Assembly (NCBI GenBank): GCA_033980235.1
Contig: CM067066.1
Location: forward strand, 37,323,455-37,387,454
Reading direction: 5' to 3'
Length of the DNA: 64,000 nt
DNA from: Diadema setosum
Taxonomy: Eukaryota; Echinodermata; Echinoidea; Diadematoida; Diadematidae
Both the position numbers and the translations under genes were made by a program. The notes beneath the pieces were generated by a model. That model had not been told where the DNA came from. It searched no databases and worked only from the letters and a program-made list of their open reading frames with translations. The number at the start of each line of letters is the position of its first letter. Position 1 is the first letter of the stretch. Below are positions 52,203 through 64,000 of the stretch, piece after piece.

Positions 52203-52975
52203 TTAAGAATGTCTTAAGAATGTTTAGGAAGTTACATTTTAGAATAGATACACGTCATATAGTCCCATATATTCAATGATATGGTGTTACTGTCAAAGTT
52301 GATACATGGCGCCATTATCCCTGGATATTCATATTACTCTTTTTTGGAAATTTTTCATGTTTGCCACCTAAAATATGCATTCATCATTGGTGAGATATAA
52401 TCGCTAAGCATTTGCCTTGTTTATTTTAGTTGTTCCTCAAATGATTTCTTTAACACCATATTTCAGATTACACAATGTCTCTGTGAGTATTCTACTGTCT
52501 TCTCCTTCTAAAGTTAAGCAAATTTTCAAAAAAAAAAGAAAGAAAAAGAAGAGTGTATTGTAGCCATTTTGACAAATAGCTGAAATAGCCATTGAGAACA
52601 CAGCTTATGATGGCTCAATGTTTAAACTTCTTTGTATCTTTTTTTAAATATATTTCTTTATATTTCTTTTTAAATGTTTATTGTCTTCTTCCGGCATTAG
52701 GACATCTTCATAAAAGAAAAATGGCATCTATGACAGCCATTTTGGAAAATGGCTGCAATTAAAGTTATTAGCATTTCTTTCTTCATGAAAATTTGCGAAG
52801 GAACAATTTCTAGAGTTAGTGCAACCTGGATATATTGTTTGATTTTAAACATGATTTTCAATTTATGTACACATTTGTTGACTTTTCTTTCTTAAATTAC
52901 CATTTTTTAAAACAAAATGATTATGACATTGCAGCAATTTTGGAATATGGCGGCAATGGCCGTTGAGGGCAGTAT

Positions 52976-53048
52976 CATAATAATCTAATACAAATATTTA
53001 TTATAATAATCTAATACAAATATTTATTATAATAATCTAATACAAATA
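52976..53048. repeat. ~26-bp minisatellite, three units
   Basis: Three near-identical units of AATAATCTAATACAAATATT occur within the right arm of the large foldback, a local expansion not seen in the left arm. Confidence 0.7.
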
Positions 53049-54272
53049 ATTATTTCAAACATGATTTTCAAATTGTGTGCAAAATCTTATTGACTTTTCC
53101 TTTTGTGAAATCAGGAAATAAAAAATAATGGAATCCATGGTGGCCATTTTGAAAAATGGCTGCAATGGCCATTGAGGGCGCTATTTACAATAATGTAATA
53201 CATAGGCGCAAGATATATTTCAAGCGAAATTTTTGAATTGAGTGCAAGATCTTATTGACTTTTCTTGTGGAATTAGTAAATTCAGAGAAAAAATTGCATT
53301 TATGGCGACCATTTTGAAAAAATGGCTGCCATGACCATTGGGGGCACAATTTGCGATGGCCCAATATCTAAATTTATTTTGAATGTTATATTCCACCCGT
53401 TTGCAAAATCTTATTGATTTTCCCTTCTGAAATTTGTAAAATCTTACGGAAACTGGCATTTATGGCGGCCATTTTGAAAAAAAATGGCTGCCATGGCCGT
53501 TGAGGGCGCAATTTGCGATGGCCCAATATCTAAATTTATTTTGAATGTTATTTCCCACTCGTTTGCAAAATCTTATTGATTTTCCCTTCTGAAATCTTTA
53601 AAATTTTACGAAAACTGGCATTTATGGCGGCCATTTAAAAAATCCCTGTCATCGCCGTTGAGGGCACAATTTGCGATGGCCCAATATCTGAATTTATTTT
53701 CAATGCTATTTCCGACACATTTGCAAAATCTTATTGATTTTCCCTTCTGAAATTTGTAAATTTTTACGAAAAATGGCATTTATGGCGGCCATTTTGAAAA
53801 AAAATGGCTGCTATGGCCGTTGAGGGCGCTATTTACGATGGCCCAATATTTGAACTTATTTTGAATGTTATTTCCCACTCGTTTGCAAAATCTTACTGGT
53901 TTTCCCTTCTGAAATTCTTAACTTTTTTTTTGCGAAAAATGGCATTTATGGCGGCCATTTTGAAAATGGCTGCCATTTCCGTTGAGGGCGCAATTTGCTG
54001 TGGCCCAATGTTTAAATCTATTTTAAATGTTATTTCCCACTCGTGTGCAAATCCTTATTGATTTTTCCTCCTGAAATTTGAAAATTTTTACGAAAAGTGG
54101 CATTTATGGCGGCCATTTTGAAAAATGGCTGCCATGGCCGCTGAGGGCGCTATTTACGATGGCCCAATATGTGAATTTATTTCAAATGTCATTGTCAACA
54201 TGTGTGCGAAATTTGGTGCTTTTATCATAAAATGCACAATTCCTCTAATTTTTCAAGCTATGCCGCTCCACT

Positions 54273-56875
54273 AAGACGGAAAAGATTATACCCAATTTTA
54301 GACGCTAGGATACAATAATGACCATTCGCGATGTACATCATGTAAGCCGTGGCGCCTTTTGGGGTAAGTGCTGAAGAGCGTGACTGTGAAACGCAAAACG
54401 AATAGATCCCTCTACACCTGTTATCGCAGTGTACACCTCATGGCCATTGTTCTATCTGTCAACACGACGACTGAAAAAGGCGTGGTGGTCACAGGCCGTA
54501 TCGAAACAAACAAAATGGCCGCGGAAAAGTTGTGAAGGTCTCGATTGTATCAATCCTTAATAACATAGATTGGATGCACTACAACAGAATTTTATTTATC
54601 GTCAGTATGTATAGACAAAACAAGAACTGAAGGACACACACTTCGTATACGTATGTATAGACATACATACAGATAGCAAGTTATACCTATGTATAATGAT
54701 ATGTATATATGTACATTTACACAGATATGCTATACCTATTATGCAGAAGCATACACAGCGTTAAACGCAGGACAGTGAGCAAGCGACAGCGAGAATTCGA
54801 GAGCAGGGGGATGTTATCATAAAGGCAGTACAATTAATGGCACGCACTTTTCATTTTCTACAACGACAATTCGTGCAGTACTGTGCTTAAAAACCTTCCT
54901 GGCACACCCCGAGGATTGTTTGAAAGTTTGAAGTAAATCAAAGAAAAAGAAATGCTGAATAGATTAAACATTTCCCCATTCGTAAATCATCATAATGTGT
55001 CTTCCAGGGAAAAAAGTATTTCATTTCTGCAGGCAGTAAGGTTAGTTTCGTGTTAATACAGCGCCCCCAGCATGTATGATTGTACGCGCAATCTTTGCTT
55101 TCATTATTGGAAAACGAATATGGTGCAATGCTAGATAGGGAACTGAAAACGAGTGTGATATTGCAATCGGAGTGGCGGCCGTGACGATGTCAATGTATGA
55201 CGAAAGCCAATAATACAGTCTCATAAATTATTCGCTATGCTGTGTTTCCCCCATCGAGCCTCTAAATAATTGATGTGCATTTCAGATTGGGGCACGCTCG
55301 TAATCATGCCACATTTCTCCTGGCCCATTAGCAGTTCGTTTGCAATCATAAAACGATATCTGCATCGTTAATTCCTGAGCTCATTCAATTGAAATATTGT
55401 CATTTTACCTTTTGTCGGTCTTCACATCAATTTCTCCCTTTCACCAAGGACACTACTTATCCATGTGTTTGCAGTAATCTTATCTTCACATCGACATACG
55501 AATGATCGCATGACCACATAAATAGCACCAATTTGCAAAATGTTCATACTGCGTAATTACTTTCAATTTTTCAATTTCAATTTTGAAATTATATTTCTCT
55601 GTCGTATTCTCCCTCTCTCTCCCTCACTCACTCTCTCTCTCTCTCTCTCTCTCTTTCTCCTCTTCTCCCTTTCTAGGCCTACTCTCCTTCTTTCTCTTTC
55701 TTTCCTCAATTTCTTTTTTTTTCTTTTTTTTTTAATCCAACCTGAGCATTCCTAATCAATCAATTCAAGCTACCTTGTAGTTACATTCATCGCTCTTGTT
55801 CTGTTCCACAGCAGTCATCTGGAGCAATAGTAAAAGGAAAAGGGAACGCTTGGTGGTGCGTGTATGCTGCTGTATTTGCTTGATCATCAATATGCAAATT
55901 GTAACAAATCCATGCTAACTGTGTTGACAGAATATGAAACACGAAACCCCAAAAGGAAGGAGGAGAATAGGCAGCGCAGAGATGAATCTATTAAATGTGT
56001 GTTTCGTGCCACACGACAGCTGTTACACTACATTTCTACCCCGTCAACTTATCGATCGACGAACCACTGCATTCAGCGTGTTCTAAAATGGTGGATGAAC
56101 GTCCGTTTGAGTTGAAAATTAATCTGGCAATTAAGACTTTATTGTGCGAGATTTTTTTTTAGCACACCTAGGACATCAGACTGCACAATCCAATAGACAT
56201 GGTGAATCCTGATGTCATAGTTCAGAGAAAAACTTGTTTTGTAGCTAAGAAATTGGTGGAAATATGAGCCTTTTATGATCAAAATATATATTTTTTTTCG
56301 TGGTTGTGCAAGTAACGTTGTTTGTCAAAATTTGTCAAAGTCTCCCTTTCTCTGAATGATTCATCTATTCTTGATATAGAAAGATATTTCTTTCTACGGT
56401 ATACGTGCTTTTCTGCCCCTTACTTATCTCTTTTTCTAAGTGTCTGCAAATCTATCTATAATCACTATAATCGTAATGTCATTCTTTATATAGTATTCTT
56501 ACATTCTAGCCTTCACCCTCACATTCGATCTGCCTACGAACTCCATGTGTCTTCTATAAAACACGCAGGTATTTTAACTTTTAATGGAATTCGAATTTTT
56601 TATTTTCATTTTGAGGGTGGAGTGAACTCATGATGCAGAATTGTGCAACCTAGATAAATGTGAATAGATTCGACGACTACATAACTGTAGTTATATCATC
56701 GAAAACAAATTACCTTGATATGCTCTTTGATCGTTTCCGTGGAAGTAGTAGCAGCAGCAGCAGTATTAGTAGTAGTAGTAGCAGTAGTAGTAGTAGTAGT
56801 AGTAGTAGTAGAAATAATGGTAGTAGTTGTCGTAAAGTAGTAGTAGTAGTAGAAATAATGGTAGTAGTTGTCGTA

Positions 56876-56944
<69 letters not shown>

Positions 56945-58300
56945 ATGACAATAATGATAGTTGTGGTGGCAGCTATAGAGTAGTCGTAGTCTTAGCAAGA
57001 GTGGTAGATGTGATCGGTTATTGTACAAATGTACAAATGGCATACATGTGACAGTTGTGGAAAGTGCTTGCAGTTATGTGATTGTCACACTAGAATTGTT
57101 GTGCATGTCCGTTTAAGAGCAGCAGAAGTGATAGCAAAGCAAATAGTCAGACTGATTACTATTGATGATGGGAATGATGATAATACCACTATCTGTGAAA
57201 TAGTAAGACTATAATGATTTGGAGATAAAACATTAGTTTCCAAAGTTATGATATGTATGTGAAGGGCATAAATAATTTACTGTTAAAACGTTGCTAACAA
57301 AATAACCTGTCAGGTGCAACGACGAAAGCACATCCAAAATGTATTGGTTGACATGGGTGATAACCCATTGTTTATTGGATCCCGGTGCGTCATTCGCTAA
57401 CTCTATGGGCAATTGTGATGAATTAGAAGTAATGGGTTAAAGAAGCTTCAGTCGCAACGGTAATGGAATGAGCGAGTATACCAAAATAAAATTTTCAAGT
57501 ATAGTGAACCGCCATAAAACCACAGTAAACATGATGCCCTGTTTGTTTGTTTGTTTGTTTCTATATTTCTTTGTTTGTTGCGATCTTGACACAGGAGTAC
57601 AGCATGCCTCCATATCTTTATTTAATGATAGGTCTTCATTGCTTTAGTTTACAGTATGCCTATCTTTCTTGGGCTAAATAGCTAATGCTTATCTTAGGTA
57701 GATGGCAACGCATCGCAGGGTATCTAATAACCTGCAAATAGAAATATCGTGCATTGCCCCATTGTTTCTTTTTACTTTTTTCCACCAAGAGCTACTTGTC
57801 TGTTAACAGAGTCTTGTTGAAAGGTCACCTGATAAACTGATATGTATCTAAGCCAAGATCATTGCATGTCTACGAGAGAGAGGTGTCCATTCACGCAAAG
57901 CAACAGACTTTCGGGACGTCGCAATTTTTCCAGCAGCCCAACTCGGAATTGGTTGTACACCGCCCTCTTTCGACGAATGAATAGTTAATGCGATCTTTGT
58001 TAAGTGCGTCATTAATTTTGTCTACCGTTCCCTATCGCTGTTGAACGTTTTTCTTATGTTCTTCATATTTCAAATTCAGGATACGTTTTCTTTATCGTGT
58101 GATTTCGGATTTTTTTTTTAATTGATCCCACACATGAGTTTTTCAGACAGTCTTATTTGGAGAAAAAACCGTCAAAACGTCAATCGATCAAGAATAGCTG
58201 TCCAGCAATACAGCCATATTTTGTTAAATAGTTTTTTTTTACTTGTATTTATTTGTAAGACCTTGGTAGAGAAGACATAGTGCATAATCGTGATATGTTA
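54273..58300. other. Intergenic stretch between the two divergent genes
   Basis: 54300-54560 is GC/CpG-richer and includes AAAATGGCCGCGG at about 54512; it could be regulatory. The remainder, apart from the TAG array, is AT-rich with no recognised gene. Confidence 0.5.
56744..56944. repeat. (TAG)n trinucleotide array, 200 bp
   Basis: GTA/TAG repeats with AGC variants are interrupted by a duplicated 40-bp-scale motif (AATGGTAGTAGTTGTCGTAA, seen twice). Confidence 0.95.
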
Positions 58301-58307
58301 ATATTTC

Positions 58308-58420
58308 ATTCATTCATTCATTCATTCATTCATTTTTCCATTTCCAACAGAAACAAATAAATTCTTTACAGAAATTGAATACATAAATTTCATCATAACA
58401 CAAAACAATGGATAAGTTTA
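58308..58420 (-). mobile_element. Second copy of the (GAAT)n-tailed 3' end, minus orientation
   Basis: (ATTC)n at 58308-58333 is followed by CATTTTTCCATTTCCAACAG and related sequence shared with 10437-10600. Confidence 0.5.
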
Positions 58421-58524
58421 CAAAATATTGTAAGTATACGGAAGTACTGGAAATGAGGAGGAATGCTGAAAAGCAGTGCTTGCAAGGGTGCATTCCCCCA
58501 TACGTAATACAACAAATTATATTT

Positions 58525-58785
58525 GGGGGCGCTGTGGCATAGTGGATAAGACTCCCGACTCCCGAACGGAGGACCGCGAGTTCGAATCCCGCCCAGTGCT
58601 TACATCCTTGGACAAGATGTTTTTACCAGCAATGTCCCTCTCGACCCAGGTGTATAAATGGGTACCCGGCAAAGCTAGGGTAATAATAATGGCAGGGCCC
58701 TCTGGTAGAGCAGTGGCAATACTGAAGAGGCTATACCCTGGGTAAATAAGACCTTATTATTATTATTGTTATTATATTATTATAT
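58525..58785 (+). mobile_element. tRNA-derived SINE with (TTA)n tail
   Basis: The 5' end is a tRNA-related head, with A box TGGCATAGTGG (58535-58545) and B box AGTTCGAATCC (58579-58589). It is followed by a non-tRNA body including CTTGGACAAGATGTTTTTAC and TATAAATGGGTACCCGGC, and it ends in a TTATTATTATTATTG-type tail. The tRNA head looks Arg-like but the anticodon arm is too altered to be sure. The intact boxes and tail suggest a fairly young insertion. A decayed relative lies at 19015-19135. Confidence 0.8.
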
Positions 58786-58862
58786 GATTGATTGAGTGAT
58801 ATACATAAAAATTGGAAAAGAACAAAAGAACGAAATATCCTTACAGATGTATAACAGTCTTT

Positions 58863-58864
<2 letters not shown>

Positions 58865-58955
<91 letters not shown>

Positions 58956-59042
58956 ACATATATATATGATATATGTATATACAATATATATACATAATAT
59001 ATATGTATATACATGTAATATACATATATATGTATATACATG

Positions 59043-59100
<58 letters not shown>
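58865..59100. repeat. (TA)n / (TG)n compound array
   Basis: A TA run (58865-58916), a TG run (58917-58941), imperfect TATACATG-type repeats, then a second TA run (59046-59099). Confidence 0.95.
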
Positions 59101-59101
<1 letters not shown>

Positions 59102-62100
59102 TATTTATTTATATATTTATATGACTAAATGATAGTGTCATATCACTGCAGTTGCCGATCGAATATCTAATGAGCCCATATGAATTCAAAAGACATCTTT
59201 TTAGAAATTCAGTTTCATCTACTGTTTTAGGATTATGGTTTCTATATTTTGGGTGAAATATGAAGATATGATTGATTGTTCTTCAGATTCATTAGATCCA
59301 TTAGAATGTGCCAAATGTCGCTTACACTGAGATATATGGTACCAGAGTGTCATTGCAAACAAGAGCCTTGGTCAGGGCCGGCGGAGCGTTTTTAAAAGTT
59401 GGGGGGGGGGGAAGAGCCCACTTCCCTCTTATCTTTTTATTCTGAACCATTCATTCCATTGTTCCTACGCAGCTAGATTTACATTTGGCGTCAGCAAAAT
59501 AAGGACATAAGTGAATAGGTGATTTGGTAAGTACGTAAATGAAATAGAAATGATTAATGAATTGAGTAAAAGACGGGAATTAATCATCAGCTTATCAAAA
59601 ATTTAATCTCCTTACTGCAGAGTACAAAGAATGACGGTCTAAAACTTGTATAAGTCACGCATAGACCGAGAGACCTCTCCCGCGTTTCAACCAGTCAGTG
59701 GGTTCAACACAGAGCAAACCTTAGCACAACATGAAAAAAGAACGGCGCCACCTACGATCCCACGGGAATAACCCATCACTCAGCCCAACACGGGTCTGCA
59801 CTCTCCCTGTTTCAGGGGAACTAACTGGACCGTATTTGTGTCTATGCAACAGGTACAGTAAAGCTGCAACATTCACTGAGTGCACCAAACCACTTTGACG
59901 CCTCATAGGAATGTCAACTGACCTGTCCACGTTAATATTATTTGAAATACCATGTTTGCCCGTCATAATCATGTCGCCTACTTTGAAGTTAATATTTCAC
60001 GGGGTATAGATTCTGACTCAAACACAAGCGGGCTTATCGTGACTTGGATCTGATATAGAGTCAATATCGGCAGGATACGATGAAGCTGTGGTATGCCACC
60101 TCTTCACCTAGTTTCCTCAACGTCAAGCGACAGCTGAGTGTCCGCATGATCCCAAGACCTACGAGGTCTCACGCCCCGACGGGAAATTAAAAAGGGGTCT
60201 TTCTCAAGGTCAAACGTCTAATGAACATTTTATTTTCATGCCTCATAAGAAAAACAATACACAATCTATCATCATTCCCTGAGAAAATTAGTATGTAGAG
60301 TAAAAGGTAACGTGTAAACGGCATAGTAACATGAATGTATAAGATGGGACTCCACCCAAGCCAATCTCTGCTTATTATGATGGCGGTCTTTATTGTTTTT
60401 CCCTCGTTTACGTAATATGATTACAATACAATCCCCGTCATAATATTGGTATATTCCTACAGTAGCAATTCCTGCGTATCGCTTTGTGTCTTCTACTTTC
60501 CTCTCATGCATTGCATCAACTTGTTACTGTACTTGGAGAAAAAAAAAACCCGAAATATAACCAGACCAAACTAAGTCAAACTACTTAATTGGATAGATCT
60601 TAAAAGAAGCCTCGCTATTGCATGTTATAAAAGAACACGCTGCAATTGGTGAATAAGGGAATTCCTTTTATATTATTTTTATTCCATTGTTTAGTAAGTT
60701 TTCTTATTTTTACATTGTTTCCCTACTTGTCATCTGTTCTTTCCGTTTTGTGTATAACAGTGACTCAATCATATTGTCCTACACTACATCGTAGAAAAGA
60801 TCGGCTTGATCAGATGCTTATGTGCAGACTTTCGTACGTAGAATACTATCCTATGCCCTCGAACTTTCACTCATGCATACAGATAAGTAAATTACCACTG
60901 GAATATCATAATTATTACCTCAAACTCATGCACATTAACTTCTTCCGTTCGACACAATATCCCAAAGGTTCTGCACTAGAGAGTATACAACGAATAATAT
61001 AACCATTTCATATTCTTTTGACGGAAAATTGATACATTGTTTGTATTCAAAGATACCGAACATGAATACGTTCATGCCGTTGCTCGCAACCTCTGATAGA
61101 GCTATCAGCAGGTCAGTGTGAATCTTGAGTCCAGAAAGGGAACTTTTTAGGCTTACACTTAGAAAATATTGAAATTAAGAATGTCTGAATGACAGTATGT
61201 AAAGTTAAATGCCAAGTGTATGTTCATCAAATATTTTTCCTTAAACAAATAAATTTTCGTGGCTTAACTTATCTCAAACGTGTCGAACACACGTACTTCA
61301 GATATTTACTTTTTTCATTTAAGTCAACTCAAAGAAGTGGAGTTTCCCTTTAAGTGAACTTAATATTTGCTCTACGTGCTTGGCTAGTCAAAGTTGTTAA
61401 CGTTAAATGTGTTGATGTGAGAATGCAATTGATTTATCTTTCTTTTGTATTTTTACTTATATAGGGACCAACATATAAAAAACAGAGATGTAGGTTTAAT
61501 GATTTACAGATTGGAAGTTGTTTGTTGTTGTTGTTTGGCTGCCTCATGAAATTGTACTTTATTTTGCTAACACATTGGACAGGGGTGGTTGCAAGGCTGA
61601 TATCCCCTCCTTTCATAGTGCATGTTTTTAGTCAGATCCCATGGACAAGGGATATACAGTCATTCAGGTGAAGCATGATCTAGTTTGGGCGAGAAACAAC
61701 ATATTTGAATATGCAGTGATGCAGATTGCTTCATCAAACTCGCTCTTTCAAAGACACACATCAAACCAAAATTCATTCATCAGCACGATATAAGATTGCT
61801 GTGAGTTTAACTTTACAGCATGTCGACTGATATAAATTCTTCTCATTCATCCAGCCGAAGTACAAGATCATAATGAATCAACTGAAGCTTCATTCGCCCC
61901 GAGAAGCAAACTGCAATAAGCGAAACGTCGCAGCAAGTGATTTCATTTCCAGTTTTCTAGTTCAAATAATTAAATATGATTTTTCAGCATATTGTTTATT
62001 TGATTTGCTTTACGTATATCAAGATATCATGCTCTTCATAGCTTATCAATTTACGTAGCACAATGTTTCAGCAACAGACTCGGGGGGGGGGGGGGTATTG

Positions 62101-63359
62101 ACCCTTACCCCAACCAACCATGAACACATCCTTGACACATACCACCACCCCCGATTTGATTGTAAATCTAGATGACCTTAGTGATATTTTATAAACTTTA
62201 TTTAGTAAGATAACATATTTTCATTTTCAACAGTTCATCGAATTGCTGTCGAATTCACGATAAAGGATCAACGGCTTATTTATCAAGCTGTTTGCACTGC
62301 CGGTGTATGTGGTACGTCCCTCACAATGCTATGTCATCCCTACCTATAAGGATGTGACCAAGGATTGAGTTAGTTTAGGGCCGAAGGACTTTTAATAATA
62401 TTCTAATCTTCGTGTGGTGTGAATTCGTCTTTGTTTTGTGGAATCATGGAGAGGGAGGAATGGAATGACAATTTCAGAGGAAATTCGGTCATCATACCAG
62501 GTTTAGTGGTTTACGAAAGAATCACAAAAACCCTAAATCATTTTTATTTAAATTACTCGTGTTTAACGAGAGACAAGAGAAGCTGGTTCCACTGATACGC
62601 GATTTTAACCCATCGTCATCTAGAATTCAAGGTTACTAATATTCTTTAAAAATGAGCAAGGTGAATATTAAAACACAGAAAAATATTTCAATGTTCCAAG
62701 TGCTGCACTGTAACAAGATTCCGAAACCACGCCCCCGCCCAAGAACACACACACACACACACATACATCAAATACATACCCATTCGTCAGAGTTTTAATT
62801 GGAGTGTAATCCGGATACTCAGCTTTAATTAATTATCATAGTTTTTTTTTTTTTTTTACATTCCAACTCTATTAATATCAGTGTTTACCAATCAAATATG
62901 AATGAGGAAAATATTTGGCAAACTGTCAGAAGGAACTGTGGTAAATGAAATGAAATAAGATCAAATTTGGTCAAATCCAATATTACATGTAATACATCTA
63001 AAGAAACGTCCTCTATTCGATACTGTTTATGCGTGAATTAAAAAAAAATGTATCAACACTGTTGACTTCGTGAATGCCCCACCCTCACAGAGCAGTCAAA
63101 TAGTTTCTTACTCATCGAGAGTATGAAGTGTGTAGTGATTACAGTTTAGCCGTGAACCCTTTCTGTGCCAATTAGTCAAGTGTGTAAAACTTTCCCCACA
63201 CAAACCTATGGACAGGAAATTATGTGGCACCCAGTGGGTTAATGCAGGATTCTGCGGGCTCGTGATAGGATTGCATTTAAGCAAGCCGACAATGCGTGCC
63301 CTGACGTATTTCTGTACCGGGAGAGAGCATTCCACTCAAGCGTGACCACACCTCTTGTT
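59101..63359. other. Intergenic stretch upstream of the right-hand gene
   Basis: A repeat-like GGCCGGCGGAGCGTTTT plus G-run lies at 59377-59411, G14 at 62082-62095 and T15 at about 62843. No gene is recognised; open frames at 59721-59972 and 60646-61002 show no domain. Confidence 0.5.
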
Positions 63360-63684
63360 GTACGTACCTCGCTCTCAAATAAAAGCTTTGAATAGAACGG
63401 AGCAATACCATCAAAACGTCAGTCTCCTTTTCGGTGTTTCGGTTCTGATCCTGCTTTGCTAATGCGTATGCCTATTCAAAGCAATTAGCGGCACACGAGC
63501 GTGGCAGCCCGCTAGGTTACCAGTGTTAAGCTGCATTTGCTATACGAGAAGGTGGCATTTCAGAGCTTTCTTAAGGGGAGAGAGAGAGACTAGGAGAAAA
63601 TACGAAGTAGACTGCGACGAGTAGTGATCATTTCTGAGGAAAACAGCAATTGTCTAGAGTTTTAGACCTGTGCAGTGGAAGAAG
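63360..63684 (+). promoter_or_regulatory. Candidate promoter/5' UTR of the right-hand secreted-precursor gene
   Basis: This is the sequence just upstream of the ATG at 63685. An AT-rich AATAAAAGC motif at about 63378 could act as a weak TATA element. A short GA run lies at about 63580-63590. The in-frame TAG at 63655 shows the region next to the ATG is untranslated. The start site is not resolved. Confidence 0.3.
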
Positions 63685-64000
63685 ATGAAGCTAGTGTCGT
63701 CTGCTACTCTATGGTCAGCGTGTGTCGCAGTCCTCGCCGCGCACTCCGCTGTAGCAGCCTTCGGCCTCGAACACGGCGATGACGTGCGGGTGGACACGAG
63801 CAAGGCGCTCTTCTTCCGGGAAGTGGACAGCCATGTCGAGAGGAGGAGCGTCCACCGGGTGAACAGGGACACCGTTGTCGATCTCCCGAAGACGCTGTGG
63901 TCGTCGTCGTCGACTTCGATGAGAATTAAGAGGAGCCATGAAGCAGAGTTCGTTCATAGCCGGAAGAGGAGATCAACAGACTTTACGACTGCCGACGCTG
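63685..64000 (+). CDS. 5' coding exon of an unrecognised secreted/membrane precursor with signal peptide and furin sites (runs off the window)
   Basis: From the ATG at 63685 the frame is open for 105 codons to the window edge. An in-frame TAG at 63655-63657 and an A at -3 support this start. GC content and codon use rise sharply against the flanks. Residues 1 to about 25 form a signal peptide: MKLVSSATLW, then a hydrophobic Ala/Val core ending AVAA. The rest is hydrophilic, with dibasic or furin-type sites R-V-N-R (58-61), R-I-K-R (80-83) and R-K-R-R (93-96), plus RR at 53-54. This pattern is typical of a propeptide removed in the secretory pathway, as in growth-factor, metalloprotease or matrix-protein precursors. 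There are no Gly-Lys-Arg amidation motifs that would favour a neuropeptide. No conserved domain is reached before the edge and I do not recognise the family. Most of the gene lies to the right. Confidence 0.75.
   Translation, partial: MKLVSSATLWSACVAVLAAHSAVAAFGLEHGDDVRVDTSKALFFREVDSHVERRSVHRVNRDTVVDLPKTLWSSSSTSMRIKRSHEAEFVHSRKRRSTDFTTADA

Larger units (their letters stand above)
49642..54272. repeat. 4.6-kb foldback made of tandem ~160-bp units in opposite orientation
   Basis: The ends are complementary: AGTGGAGCGGCATAGC at 49642 and its reverse complement ending at 54272, followed inward by matching CAATTGTGCATTTT and AAAAGCACCAAATTTCG sequences. The left arm (49642 to about 51400) contains roughly ten diverged units reading CGCCCTCAACG, ATGGCAGCCATTTT and CAAAATGGCNGCCATAAATG. 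The right arm (about 52550-54272) has the same units reverse-complemented. Spacing of the CGCCCTCAA motif is close to 160 bp. Each unit carries its own small palindrome (GCCATTTT...AAAATGGC). No coding capacity is seen; reading frames in it are by-products of the repeat. Confidence 0.85.

Noticed and set aside
49642..54272. Several 60-130-residue frames in the tandem arrays
   Set aside because: They follow the repeat unit and appear in both orientations; there is no start context or domain.
56696..57043. Long Leu/Thr/Tyr- or Ser-rich frames
   Set aside because: Translations of the TAG trinucleotide array.

Overview
This is eukaryotic, animal-type DNA: two short protein-coding exons with textbook splice sites lie tens of kilobases apart in AT-rich sequence full of microsatellites, tRNA-derived SINEs, non-LTR remnants and several families of palindromic (foldback) DNA transposons. 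The repeat style suggests a marine invertebrate, most likely an echinoderm or another invertebrate deuterostome. That placement is inference. No bacterial or viral gene set is present.

Genes. (1) On the minus strand the first two coding exons of a calbindin/calretinin/secretagogin-type EF-hand protein are found at 48189-48297 and 10281-10354. They are separated by a 37.8-kb first intron and join in frame to make a complete, canonical first EF-hand. I found no further exon in 1-10280, so the rest of the gene should lie off the left edge. A CpG-rich stretch upstream of exon 1 (about 48298-48620) is the likely promoter and 5' UTR. (2) On the plus strand, 63685 to the right edge is an uninterrupted reading frame with an upstream in-frame stop, a signal peptide and several furin-type sites. 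It is the 5' coding exon of an unrecognised secreted or membrane precursor. The two genes point away from each other across about 15 kb.

Region by region. 1-10280: non-coding flank or intron of gene 1, with one 558-bp TTAA-flanked foldback MITE and a long purine tract. 10355-48188: intron 1, which carries a decayed MITE, a decayed SINE, a decayed LINE reverse-transcriptase C-terminus, a possible decayed CUB-like exon (31175-31385, minus), a 1.76-kb palindrome built of nested hairpins (31954-33716), a tRNA-Ala-like gene, a LINE 3' end, a MITE packed with short palindromes, a piggyBac-like MITE and many simple repeats. 48298-63684: a 4.6-kb foldback of about 160-bp tandem units (49642-54272) with a second 558-bp MITE at its centre, a tRNA-derived SINE, and large TA/TG and TAG arrays.

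The most notable points are the nested-palindrome element, three perfect RFX X-box palindromes carried by mobile elements inside the calcium-binding-protein intron, and the foldback satellite full of ATGGC-core motifs just upstream of the same gene.
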